DNA from: Microcoleus vaginatus HSN003
GTDB lineage: Bacteria > Cyanobacteriota > Cyanobacteriia > Cyanobacteriales > Microcoleaceae
DNA length: 64,000 nucleotides
Direction of reading: 5' to 3'
Assembly (NCBI RefSeq): GCF_022701255.1
Contig: NZ_CP031705.1
Location: 6,076,001 to 6,140,000, forward strand
Made by a program: the position numbers and the translations under genes. Shown piece after piece: positions 52,158-60,711 of the stretch. The stretch's first letter is position 1. Each line of letters opens with the position of its first letter. The notes under the pieces were generated by a model. The model was not told where the DNA came from. It saw nothing but the letters and a program-made list of their open reading frames with translations, and ran no database searches.

Positions 52158-54623
52158 TTGAAACGAACATATCCCCAAATTAAGCCTGTTCAGGCTAGTG
52201 AAATCGACAGAGACGGTTCTGCGGAACCATCCAAACAGACAACGCTCAGCACAGGCAGGGTTCGCTCTCTCGCCACGATCGGGCTGGCAATATCGGTAGG
52301 TGCTTCTGGCATCCTGCTACCGAGAAATGGAGACAGCGCTCGGGCGTCTGAACTCGCACCGACATCCGAATCCACCGCTGAAGTACAGCCAGTATCGGCC
52401 AATGGGCCCGCTACATCCGCACAAGTTGACGGTTCCAGGGTCCAACAGCCCGGATCACCTTCTGAGCCGGTGGCGGTTAAGGTACAGGAGGGGCAAAGCC
52501 TTTGGGAGCTTTCTCGGGATTATGAAGTTGAACCGTTGGTACTAGCAACTGCCAACGACATCGAACCCGATACCATACTCCAAGTGGGCCAAGAGCTCAG
52601 AATTCCGACTGCGACGGAAGCCACACCACAACAGAACGCCGGCCATAGCACATCGGCTTCGCTAGAGCGCGCAGCGACGGTCAATCCGGAACAAGAGTTA
52701 AATCTGACTGGCTCCGAGCCATGGGATAGTGCAGCGATGACAGCGCTGCCATCAACCGCAGCGACCCCGCTGGTCACGACGGTACCGGAAGAAAGTTCGA
52801 TCGACATCCCGAATGCAGACGGGGCGATCGACAGTTTAAAAAAACAGGAAAACCGCACCACAGAATCGCGTCGAACAATGTTCGGCTCGGAGGGGGGAGA
52901 AAATTTATCTACACCCGCGGCATCTTTGCCGGAGTCAGCACCGACGCTGGCCTCCCCTGGATATGCAACTGGCACAACTATTCCTGACCTCGGTGCCACA
53001 CCTGTAATTCCCAATGCCGGGGTCGGTCAAGAAGCATCGCCCGATCAAGCACTCGAGTCAATTGAACAGTCTTTGGCAACACCCAGTTTGCCCTCGGCTG
53101 TGCAAGTCCCCCCTGCGGGAAGTACCGCCACGCCGGCTGAGGTTCTCTACAGCGTGCGTCCGGGAGATACGGTAGATGCGATCGCCAAAGGTCACGGCGT
53201 ATCGCCTACAGAGCTGATCTCCGTCAACAAGCTCGGCAACCCCAACTTGCTGAATGTCAATCAACGGCTCAAAATTCCCCAAGTTGGGTTTAAAAATCAA
53301 GGGGTGCAGGCGGCAGCCTCTTATTCTGCCTCCAACTCTACATCTGGCTGGGGGGCGAGTTCGGTTCCGGCATCTTTGAACCCCAGCTCGTCTACCTCGG
53401 AAATAGCCGGTGCTGGCGTTGCAGCACCCGCACCCACAGTGCCTGTTGTGTCTCCCCTGGAGAACCTGGAAGGTCTGAACAATATTTCAGCGCCGATGGT
53501 TCCCCAAATTAACAGCATTCCGCTGACTCAAGTTTCCCAAACCATTAGCAATCCACGGAAGCTGGATCTGCAAGGCGAACCAACATTTACAGGTGCAGTT
53601 GACACCAGTGCCCTGTCTGAGCAAGCCAGTGCAACTGCTACGGGAGAATACCTGCAGCCGATCAGCTTCGTGCCAAATACTAGCGCTCAGGGTTCAAAGG
53701 TCGCTCCAACTAGCGCTTTACCAGAGTCGAATTCGGAAGATATTCCCACTGCAGAAGCTCTCAACCCTTATTCCGAACGCTTGAGGGCAGAAGTTGTCAG
53801 GCTGCGAGAGGAATATCGTGCCTCGCGCAATTCGATCGGCGCCAATGCGGTTTCCCTGGCTCCAACTGAGGGGCCCTCGGTCAACCCGTCTGAGGAAATG
53901 CCAAGTGTCAATCCATATCTCTACACCCCCGACTATCCTGAGGCGGTGCAGAATGAAATCAGCAGACCGCCATCAAGAGCCTGGTCTGAGCAGGTTCAGA
54001 AGCAGCAGCAAGAGCGTTTAGACCCCTCTCGCGCAGCGGAACTTGAACCGATAAACCTGACGCCGACCTCTCCTCAGCAGCAGCAGCCTATGGTAGCAAC
54101 TGCTCCTTTGGGATCTGAGGGTTACGACCCCCTGAGCAACCCGTCTTTGGGACGCATGGTTTCTCCGGAACTGCCTCCGCTGTCGAACCCTGATACTTAT
54201 CTGCCTAACGGCAAACAACAGTCGGCTAACGGGTTTATTTGGCCGTCGAAGGGCGTTCTTACTTCCGGCTACGGTTGGCGGTGGGGACGGATGCACAAAG
54301 GAATTGATATTGCAGGGCCGATCGGCACGCCAATTGTGGCAGCATCAGACGGGGTGGTTACCTATGCTCAGTGGAACGACGGCGGCTACGGGTATTTGGT
54401 GGAAATTACCCATCCTGACGGCACTGAGACTGTCTATGCCCACAACAGCCGAATTTTGGTGCAAAAGGGTCAGAGAGTCGCTCAAGGGGAACAGATTTCA
54501 GAAATGGGCAGCACTGGCTTCAGTACCGGGCCGCACTTGCACTTTGAAATTCATCCCGCCGGACAGGGTGCTATCAACCCAATGGCTGTTCTGCCCGACG
54601 ATGCGTCCAGCGCTTCTCGGTAA
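52158..54623 (+). CDS. LysM-domain M23 peptidoglycan endopeptidase
   Basis: An 821-residue envelope protein. A hydrophobic segment at about 36-57 (LATIGLAISVGASGILLP) serves as signal/anchor. LysM repeat 1 is at about 107-152 (VKVQEGQSLWELSRDYEVEP...ILQVGQELRIP), LysM repeat 2 at about 331-373 (YSVRPGDTVDAIAKGHGVSP...LLNVNQRLKIP). Between and after are long Ser/Thr/Pro-rich linkers. The C-terminal M23 domain (about 690-815) has the zinc motifs HKGIDIAGPIGTPI (H-x3-D) and HLHFEIHP (H-x-H), with YAHNSRILVQKGQRVAQGE between. Both zinc motifs are complete, so it should cleave peptide cross-links, unlike NlpD-type regulators. The start is TTG behind AGGAGG. Confidence 0.93.
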   Translation: MKRTYPQIKPVQASEIDRDGSAEPSKQTTLSTGRVRSLATIGLAISVGASGILLPRNGDSARASELAPTSESTAEVQPVSANGPATSAQVDGSRVQQPGSPSEPVAVKVQEGQSLWELSRDYEVEPLVLATANDIEPDTILQVGQELRIPTATEATPQQNAGHSTSASLERAATVNPEQELNLTGSEPWDSAAMTALPSTAATPLVTTVPEESSIDIPNADGAIDSLKKQENRTTESRRTMFGSEGGENLSTPAASLPESAPTLASPGYATGTTIPDLGATPVIPNAGVGQEASPDQALESIEQSLATPSLPSAVQVPPAGSTATPAEVLYSVRPGDTVDAIAKGHGVSPTELISVNKLGNPNLLNVNQRLKIPQVGFKNQGVQAAASYSASNSTSGWGASSVPASLNPSSSTSEIAGAGVAAPAPTVPVVSPLENLEGLNNISAPMVPQINSIPLTQVSQTISNPRKLDLQGEPTFTGAVDTSALSEQASATATGEYLQPISFVPNTSAQGSKVAPTSALPESNSEDIPTAEALNPYSERLRAEVVRLREEYRASRNSIGANAVSLAPTEGPSVNPSEEMPSVNPYLYTPDYPEAVQNEISRPPSRAWSEQVQKQQQERLDPSRAAELEPINLTPTSPQQQQPMVATAPLGSEGYDPLSNPSLGRMVSPELPPLSNPDTYLPNGKQQSANGFIWPSKGVLTSGYGWRWGRMHKGIDIAGPIGTPIVAASDGVVTYAQWNDGGYGYLVEITHPDGTETVYAHNSRILVQKGQRVAQGEQISEMGSTGFSTGPHLHFEIHPAGQGAINPMAVLPDDASSASR

Positions 54624-54761
54624 CGACTGGTCAGAAGTTATGGGTTTTGAATGATTACCAAAACTCATAACTTTTACTGGAAGTCATTAGAAATAGTGTT
54701 GCTTGAAAACAAGACATAGCTAGTCCTACCGTGCTACGATAGTAAATCGTGAAGTAGATTG

Positions 54762-54834
54762 GGCTCAGTGGCGCAGTGGTTAGCGCAGGGGACTCATAAG
54801 CCCAAGGTCGCAGGTTCAAATCCCGCCTGAGCCA
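54762..54834 (+). tRNA. tRNA-Met (CAU)
   Basis: A 73-nt cloverleaf: acceptor GGCTCAG/CTGAGCC with discriminator A, D-stem GCGC/GCGC, anticodon loop CTCATAA (anticodon CAU), T-loop TTCAAAT. CCA is not fully encoded. The anticodon stem has three central G-C pairs with mismatches at both ends, as written. Elongator Met is most likely; an Ile2 (lysidine-modified CAU) identity cannot be excluded by eye. Initiator features (three G-C pairs with a C1-A72 mismatch) are not present. Confidence 0.88.
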
Positions 54835-54854
54835 TTATTTAATAAAAAAAACTG

Positions 54855-54884
54855 CGCTCTCAAATTTGAGAGCGTCTTTTTTTT
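54855..54884 (+). terminator. Rho-independent terminator after tRNA-Met
   Basis: The palindrome CGCTCTCAAA/TTTGAGAGCG (10 bp arms) is followed by TC and eight T, and preceded by a run of A. It lies 20 bp downstream of the tRNA. Confidence 0.92.
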
Positions 54885-54961
54885 GATTGATGGAGAAGAT
54901 ACTTGTAGTCGTTATGAGTATGATATATTTGTAACAGTTCGTAAAAAAGGAAACAAAATCT

Positions 54962-55561
54962 ATGACCAGTGAATGCCTCCGGGTTGGTCAAGCTGCACCC
55001 GATTTCGCAGCAACAGCCGTAGTGGATCAGGAATTCAAGACAGTTAAACTGTCAGACTATAAAGGCAAAAAGTATGTAGTCCTGTTCTTCTACCCCTTGG
55101 ACTTCACCTTTGTGTGCCCGACTGAGATTACAGCATTTAGCGATCGCTTCGAGGACTTCAAGAAAATCGATACCGAAATCCTCGGCGTATCCGTGGACAG
55201 CGAATTCTCTCACCTCGCTTGGATACAAACAGACCGCAAATTAGGCGGTGTCGGCGACCTCAACTATCCCTTAGTTGCTGACCTCAAAAAAACAATTAGT
55301 TCAGACTACAACGTCCTCGACCCAGAAGCAGGCGTTGCCCTCAGAGGTCTGTTCATCATCGACAAAGAAGGCATCATCCAACACTCTACTATCAACAATC
55401 TTGCCTTCGGCCGCAACGTGGACGAAACTCTCCGTACTCTGCAAGCTATCCAACACGTCCAGTCTCACCCCGATGAAGTTTGTCCCGCCGGCTGGCAGCC
55501 CGGTGACAAAACTATGACTCCCGATCCGGTCAAGTCTAAGGTATTCTTTGCTGCGGTTTAA
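54962..55561 (+). CDS. Typical 2-Cys peroxiredoxin
   Basis: A thiol peroxidase reducing H2O2, alkyl hydroperoxides and peroxynitrite, 199 residues. The peroxidatic Cys52 lies in FYPLDFTFVCPTEI and the resolving Cys174 in DEVCPAGW. The loop KLGGVGDLNYPL corresponds to the GGLG motif of hyperoxidation-sensitive enzymes, but the C-terminal YF is replaced by VFFAAV. Electron donors are usually thioredoxins. AAGGA lies about 13 bases before the ATG. A second peroxiredoxin-like gene follows 112 bp downstream, separated by a hairpin (55575-55603). Confidence 0.95.
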   Translation: MTSECLRVGQAAPDFAATAVVDQEFKTVKLSDYKGKKYVVLFFYPLDFTFVCPTEITAFSDRFEDFKKIDTEILGVSVDSEFSHLAWIQTDRKLGGVGDLNYPLVADLKKTISSDYNVLDPEAGVALRGLFIIDKEGIIQHSTINNLAFGRNVDETLRTLQAIQHVQSHPDEVCPAGWQPGDKTMTPDPVKSKVFFAAV

Positions 55562-55574
55562 GCACATTATATTT

Positions 55575-55603
55575 GTAGGGAAACGGCGCTGCCGTGTCCC
55601 TAC
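55575..55603. repeat. Imperfect 13-bp hairpin (GTAGGG type)
   Basis: GTAGGGAAACGGC-GCT-GCCGTGTCCCTAC with a single A/G mismatch. It lies between the two peroxiredoxin genes and is related by its ends to the hairpins at 11693 and 41235. It could attenuate read-through. Confidence 0.65.
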
Positions 55604-55673
55604 CCGCAGAGGCATTTATTTAACCGGATTTTTAATTACCAATTAGCAATTAGCAATTACCCAATTAGGAAAT

Positions 55674-56213
55674 ATGCTGACTTCTACTAATTTTAGCGGC
55701 TTGTTAAATGAGCGGTTTTTCCAAAATTTATTGCCTGTTCCGGCGACTAATGTTCTGAACCTGGGACAGATGACACCAGATTTTGAATTGCCGGATATTA
55801 ATAATGGCAAATTGGTGCGGCTGTCGAATTATCGGGGCGATAAGCCGGTAATTCTGGCTTTTACGCGGATTTTTACTGAAAAGCAATATTGCCCTTTTTG
55901 TTTTCCTCACATTAAAGCTTTGAATGAAAACTGGGAAAAATTTGCCGATCGCAATATAGAATTATTGATGGTTGCCAGTACCGACGATCGCCAAAGCCAA
56001 ATTGTGGTTAGAGATTTAGGCTTGAAAATGCCTCTGCTTTCTGATCCAGGCTGTAAAGTGTTTCGGGCTTATCAAGTCGGTCAGGCTTTAGGTGCTCCTT
56101 TGCCTGCTCAGTTTGTTTTGGGTGCAGATGGAAAACTCCTCTTCAAACATTTGTTTTCTTTCATAGACCACAATGCTAGTGTGGACACTTTGTTGAAATA
56201 TGTCGATCGGTAA
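55674..56213 (+). CDS. Peroxiredoxin-like redoxin with CPFC motif
   Basis: A 179-residue thioredoxin-fold protein of the AhpC/TSA-redoxin class. The active-site segment is FTEKQYCPFCFPHIKALNENW, in which Cys-Pro-Phe-Cys replaces the usual single peroxidatic Cys context (P-x3-T-x2-C). Upstream LGQMTPDFELPDINNGKLVRLSNYRGDKPVIL and downstream LLSDPGCKVFRAYQV and LPAQFVLGADGKLLFKH are typical of the family. It may act as a peroxidase or as a disulfide reductase; the CxxC favours a thioredoxin-like mechanism. It may be co-transcribed with the preceding 2-Cys peroxiredoxin gene. Confidence 0.85.
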   Translation: MLTSTNFSGLLNERFFQNLLPVPATNVLNLGQMTPDFELPDINNGKLVRLSNYRGDKPVILAFTRIFTEKQYCPFCFPHIKALNENWEKFADRNIELLMVASTDDRQSQIVVRDLGLKMPLLSDPGCKVFRAYQVGQALGAPLPAQFVLGADGKLLFKHLFSFIDHNASVDTLLKYVDR

Positions 56214-56249
56214 GGACACCGCTACGGTGCCCTAATTTGAAGTTTTTCA

Positions 56250-56292
56250 CCGCTGATGTACGCTGGTTTAGGCCCATCAGCGGGATTTTTTT
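56250..56292 (+). terminator. Rho-independent terminator after the redoxin gene
   Basis: CCGCTGATG (56250-56258) pairs with CATCAGCGG (56275-56283) around a 16-nt loop, followed by GA and seven T. A further imperfect hairpin (AGGACACCG/CGGTGCCCT, 56213-56233) overlaps the stop codon region. Confidence 0.85.
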
Positions 56293-56427
56293 ATCGGTTG
56301 GCACTGGCTGCAACAGATATTTAGTCATAAATACTTATTGTGCCAATTTCAATGGCGGAATGTTGCTATGTTCGCTCGACATTAATCTAGGCTATAGCTT
56401 GAAGGTACTTAGTACAAGTTTAAGCCA

Positions 56428-59400
56428 ATGTCGTCTCCCAAAGATCGATCGAGCAAAATTGAATTGAGCGTCTTAGCGTCGCATCCTGAGTTGTTGACAG
56501 GTTTAGATGCGTGGCTGCGACTAGGTTTACTTTCGCCCGCTGAGGTTGAGGAATTGTGCCGACAGTATTTAGTCTGCCCACTCAGAGAGCCCGCTGTAGA
56601 CCTTTCTGAAATTGAGAACCCGCGAGCTCCTATTGCCGAGCCAAAAGTACCTGCCTTATCAACGCAAAAAGCCTTACCTAACAGCAGAGAAAGCGTTGCT
56701 AGGCCCACAGAAACTACTCAAACCCCTAATTTTATCGCTCAAATTTTGCACTCGCTAATGGCCGAAATTAGCGTGGTGTGGCTGTTGTTTTTAGGAGTGT
56801 TCATGGTAGTTGTCTCCTCAGGAGTCTTAGCTGCCAGTCAGTGGGAAAAATTTCCGGCCGCCGGACAATATGGAGTTTTATTAGCTTATACTTTAACTTT
56901 TTGGGCGATTAGCAGTTGGGCAAACAGACAGCATAATTTGCACTTAACTGCTCAAACTTTGCAAGAAGTGACGCTGTTGCTAGTGCCGATCAATTTTTGG
57001 GCAATGGATACTTTTGGATTGTGGCGGTATCCTTGGGATTGGGCGGTAGCAATCGCAGCAGCACTCCTTTTGACTTGGATAACTGCCCGGATTATAAAAG
57101 ATCAATATCAAAGCTTTTCAGGAAAAAACATCACTCGTTCGATCGCCCTAAATCACTTGGGATTGAGTTATTTGCACTGGGGGTGGGCATTGGCAGGCTT
57201 TTCCCTGGCTGCGGTTTATTTGGGTACAGTCGGAACTGCTGCTGCTAGAGTTTATCAAGTTCAGCAACAACGATTGCAATCTATCCAACGTGGGGAAAAT
57301 ACTGAAACATTCCCCGCTGCTTTCAGTTTGAGCAGAGATTTTCTGACTTACAAAAAAGCGGCTTTAGTAGCTTATTCGTTAGGAATTTTACTGGGTCGAG
57401 CGATATTTGTCAAGGATGTAAATATCGCTGAAATGGGTTTAGCTTTGGCGATTTGTGGCGTGCTTTTAGCATGGCTGGATTGGCAGCAACCCGTCGCATC
57501 TGGGACTATTGAAAACAATATATCCGACCAGCCCAATCCCAGCAATTTTTTTAACGGGCAATTAGCGGGAATTGGTTTTTTGGGTTTGGGATGGCTGGTT
57601 TGTTTTCGCGACATTCCGCTACAGGCGATCGCAGTTAGCGGATTGGCTGTTTGGTTTTTTTACAACCGTTTAGTGCGGTTTTGGCAAGAGTTTGATTTGC
57701 TAATGCTGGAGGCGGTGGGACTTCAGAGTATTTGGCTGTTTTGGCGAGTGCTTCCTTTAGGGATTAAAACACAAGTTGTGGCATTTTTAACTCAGTTTAC
57801 CAACTCTCAGGAAACTCCTTGGGCTTTTTGGGGTGTTCTGCTGTTGCCTTATTTAATTTTAATGGTAAGTGTGGCGCAGTGGCTCTACCGCAAGCGAAAG
57901 TTTCAACTTGCCAGTTTTGGTAAAAACCTTGCTTTCGGTTTGGGCAGTTTTTTAACTGTTATTAGTTTTTTCAATCCGTTTTGGCGATCGCTCAATTTAT
58001 TAGTCTCTACTTTAATTTTAGGTTGGAGCACTTGGAAATACGTCATTTCCGATAATTTGCGGCGAGTTTCGAGGTCTGCTTCGGCGGCTGAACAACAGGG
58101 AAATCCGGCAATTTTGATTCCCATAACTCACATTATGGGTTTAGGGGCGATCGCTTCGGCAATTGACTTATTTTTTCCCAACCAGCCACCCAATATTTGG
58201 TCGGCAGTATTATTGATTTTTATGGTAGCTGAGTGGGTATTTTTTGTCTGGATGAAAGCGGCTAATTCGCGAGAAAATTCGGCATTTTTTCGCTGGCATC
58301 CTGCATGGTTCCAAAGTTCTTGGTATCTGGGCTTAGTATTAGCAGGATTCAGCTTTATATTGTTGCAAAATTATGTGAGTGCCGGTACTACCACTCATCG
58401 CCCTCAGTGGAGTTTGCTCTGGCTGGCGACTCCTTTGGCTTTGACTGCTGTTGCTAAATATACTGAGAGTCCTCACAAACAAGTTGCCAGTACCTTTAGT
58501 ACAATCTCCCTAATATTTGCCCAATTTCTAATTTTTATTTTTCCGGGATATCGGTTAATTGGTTTGGGCTTGGCAGCCGGATTAATGTTGGTTAATACTT
58601 ACTATTTAGTCGAGTTACCAGCGGCTGCAATTGGAGTGGGATTTGGCTTGAGTTTCGTAGCTGCGGCGATCGATCAATTAGGTTTTGTGTCGGGTTGGGA
58701 TTGGGGAATTGCCGGGGCGATCGCACTTTTGTGTTTGTGGTTGCTTCGCAGCATGATTGTTCGTTTTTCCAGCCGTGTACCTGATCCTCCTCAATTAGCT
58801 GAAATTTACGATCGAGCTTTAGATGGGTGGGCAATCTTACTCGCAGGCTTACTGTTAACAACTCTTACTTTTTATTCCTATGAACTCTACGCAGGCAGTA
58901 CCTTGAGTTACCCGCCCTCTACTGAAGTTTTGGCTGCTATTTTGGTGATAATGGCTGCGATTATTTTCCGAAGTTTACGCCAACTTTCCCCTCTGGCAAT
59001 TTATGCCTTGGCTTGGAGTTTGGAGTTATTGACAGCAGTGGGTTTGAGTTTTGTCGATCGCACTACGATTAATTTGGCAGTTGCTAATATCGCTCTCGGA
59101 TTGTTTACTCAATTATTGGGTGATGTGTTGCGGCGCCGCCACCCCGATCCAACAATTTTACCTAGCATTCATTTGATACCTTTGGTTTATGGGGTGTTGG
59201 GTTTAACTTTCCGATCGCACACTTTTGCGAATTGGACTGGTTTAACTGTGTTGGGTGCGTCTTTAATTGCGATCGGCATTGGTAGGCGGGAGCCAGAATT
59301 CAAACCTTTGGTTTATTTGGGATTAATTGGCGTATCCGTTGCTGCTTACGAATCGCTACTCTATCAACTTTTTCAAACACCAGGAGGAGCTTTTGGCGAC

Positions 59401-60477
59401 GGCTTAATTGTCCTCGCCACTCTCGGCACAACTTTAACATATATCTATCGCATTTTATCTCCTTGGCTCAGCAATTATTTACATTTAACTAATGCAGAGT
59501 TAAAAATATTTGCTCACCTGCACTGGGTTTTCAGCAGTTTGCTGCTGATGTGGGCTTCTGCCTATGATATTAAATCTGGCCTAAGTTTAGGATTAGTCAC
59601 TGGTGCTTTATTAGTTCAATACCCTTTATTGCAAGGGCGAAATAATCTCGATCGCCAATGGGCAGAAATTTGGATTTACTTGGGCTGGCTAGAAGCCTTT
59701 GGCATCCGGCTTTACTGGATCAATACGCCTTTAGTTAAGTATATTTCCGGGCCGCTGGGGCCTTGGAAAGTTGCCCTCGCTTCTCTATTAGCTTATTTCA
59801 TTTACATTTTGCCTTGGGACAACTGGGGTTGGTCAAAAAAACCTTGGCAGGTAATTGCTTCGCTGATTCCAATAGTTACTATTTTGGAAAGTCCGGCTAG
59901 GTTTTATCCGATTAGCTTGCTGATAGCTGCCACCTTCTATGTTTTCCTAGCTTGGGAAAGGCAGGAAGTCCGTTTTACCTATGTGAGTGTGGCAATAATT
60001 GACTGGATAATGCTGCGGTGGTTTGGGGAAATGGGATTTACTCAGCCAGAGTTTTATGTTACTCCTTTAGGGCTTTCTTTACTTTATATTACTCAGTTTG
60101 ATCGCACTCTCAAATTACCAGCACAAAAACCGCTGCGCCACAATCTGCGAATGCTCGCAACTGCGCTGATTTGCGGGATACCTCTTTTGACTCAGCAAAG
60201 CCACGGTTTAGTTGCCGCAGCTTTTAGTTTAGTGGCGATTGCAGCGGGTTTGGCGTTGCGAGTTCGGGCGTTTTTGTTTGTGGGAACGGCTGTATTTTTA
60301 ATCAATGTTTTCTATCAGTTGGTGGTTCTAATCTTCGATTATCCGCTGATTAAATGGGCGATTGGTTTAGCTTGTGGGATTGTATTTATCTGGATTGCTG
60401 CTACTTTTGAAACGCGGCGCGATCGCATTTCTGCTTTTGTGCAGCATTGGGTTGGGCAATTGCAATCCTGGGATTAG
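56428..60477 (+). CDS. Giant polytopic membrane protein of unknown function
   Basis: 1349 residues. The first 110 residues are soluble, with a start like IELSVLASHPELLTGLDAWL and LRLGLLSPAEVEELCRQYL, which recalls the short N-terminal helical motif of DUF2157-type proteins. From about residue 115 to the end, hydrophobic helices follow one another closely (roughly 30 or more), separated by short loops rich in Arg/Gln. No transport, enzyme or repeat motif was recognised. Cyanobacterial genomes contain such proteins annotated only as membrane proteins. It is a single gene after a terminator, converging on clpC across a palindrome-rich spacer. Confidence 0.75.
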   Translation: MSSPKDRSSKIELSVLASHPELLTGLDAWLRLGLLSPAEVEELCRQYLVCPLREPAVDLSEIENPRAPIAEPKVPALSTQKALPNSRESVARPTETTQTPNFIAQILHSLMAEISVVWLLFLGVFMVVVSSGVLAASQWEKFPAAGQYGVLLAYTLTFWAISSWANRQHNLHLTAQTLQEVTLLLVPINFWAMDTFGLWRYPWDWAVAIAAALLLTWITARIIKDQYQSFSGKNITRSIALNHLGLSYLHWGWALAGFSLAAVYLGTVGTAAARVYQVQQQRLQSIQRGENTETFPAAFSLSRDFLTYKKAALVAYSLGILLGRAIFVKDVNIAEMGLALAICGVLLAWLDWQQPVASGTIENNISDQPNPSNFFNGQLAGIGFLGLGWLVCFRDIPLQAIAVSGLAVWFFYNRLVRFWQEFDLLMLEAVGLQSIWLFWRVLPLGIKTQVVAFLTQFTNSQETPWAFWGVLLLPYLILMVSVAQWLYRKRKFQLASFGKNLAFGLGSFLTVISFFNPFWRSLNLLVSTLILGWSTWKYVISDNLRRVSRSASAAEQQGNPAILIPITHIMGLGAIASAIDLFFPNQPPNIWSAVLLIFMVAEWVFFVWMKAANSRENSAFFRWHPAWFQSSWYLGLVLAGFSFILLQNYVSAGTTTHRPQWSLLWLATPLALTAVAKYTESPHKQVASTFSTISLIFAQFLIFIFPGYRLIGLGLAAGLMLVNTYYLVELPAAAIGVGFGLSFVAAAIDQLGFVSGWDWGIAGAIALLCLWLLRSMIVRFSSRVPDPPQLAEIYDRALDGWAILLAGLLLTTLTFYSYELYAGSTLSYPPSTEVLAAILVIMAAIIFRSLRQLSPLAIYALAWSLELLTAVGLSFVDRTTINLAVANIALGLFTQLLGDVLRRRHPDPTILPSIHLIPLVYGVLGLTFRSHTFANWTGLTVLGASLIAIGIGRREPEFKPLVYLGLIGVSVAAYESLLYQLFQTPGGAFGDGLIVLATLGTTLTYIYRILSPWLSNYLHLTNAELKIFAHLHWVFSSLLLMWASAYDIKSGLSLGLVTGALLVQYPLLQGRNNLDRQWAEIWIYLGWLEAFGIRLYWINTPLVKYISGPLGPWKVALASLLAYFIYILPWDNWGWSKKPWQVIASLIPIVTILESPARFYPISLLIAATFYVFLAWERQEVRFTYVSVAIIDWIMLRWFGEMGFTQPEFYVTPLGLSLLYITQFDRTLKLPAQKPLRHNLRMLATALICGIPLLTQQSHGLVAAAFSLVAIAAGLALRVRAFLFVGTAVFLINVFYQLVVLIFDYPLIKWAIGLACGIVFIWIAATFETRRDRISAFVQHWVGQLQSWD

Positions 60478-60496
60478 ATTCAGCGATAAGGATCGC

Positions 60497-60605
60497 GAAT
60501 TAAATAACTTACAATTTTAATTGTTATTGTGGGATGGGCGTCCCGCCCGTCCAAAAAAGACGGGCGGGACGCCCATCCCACAAACTTGTGGAAGTTATTT
60601 AATTC
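60497..60605. repeat. Compound perfect palindrome (outer 14-bp, inner 24-bp stems)
   Basis: The outer arms 60497-60510 and 60592-60605 are perfectly complementary (GAATTAAATAACTT and its complement). Inside them a perfect 24-bp hairpin (60528-60551 / 60559-60582) of the type TGTGGGATGGGCGTCCCGCC has a 7-nt A-rich loop. It lies between converging genes. Confidence 0.92.
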
Positions 60606-60640
60606 TCATTCCTAAGTTGCTTTTTTTTAACCAGTATTAT

Positions 60641-60685
60641 TTAATTAAAAACCCGGTTTCTCAGAGAAACCGGGTTTTTAATTAA
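60641..60685. terminator. 21-bp bidirectional terminator-like hairpin
   Basis: Two perfectly complementary 21-nt arms around CAG, with the core AACCCGGTTTCT and AT-rich ends (A-run on one side, T-run on the other). It is suited to stop transcription from both the membrane-protein gene and clpC. The core is the dispersed GAAACCGGGTTTC word. Confidence 0.85.
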
Positions 60686-60711
60686 CAGTATTTATCCGTC
60701 TGTAGAGTGCA

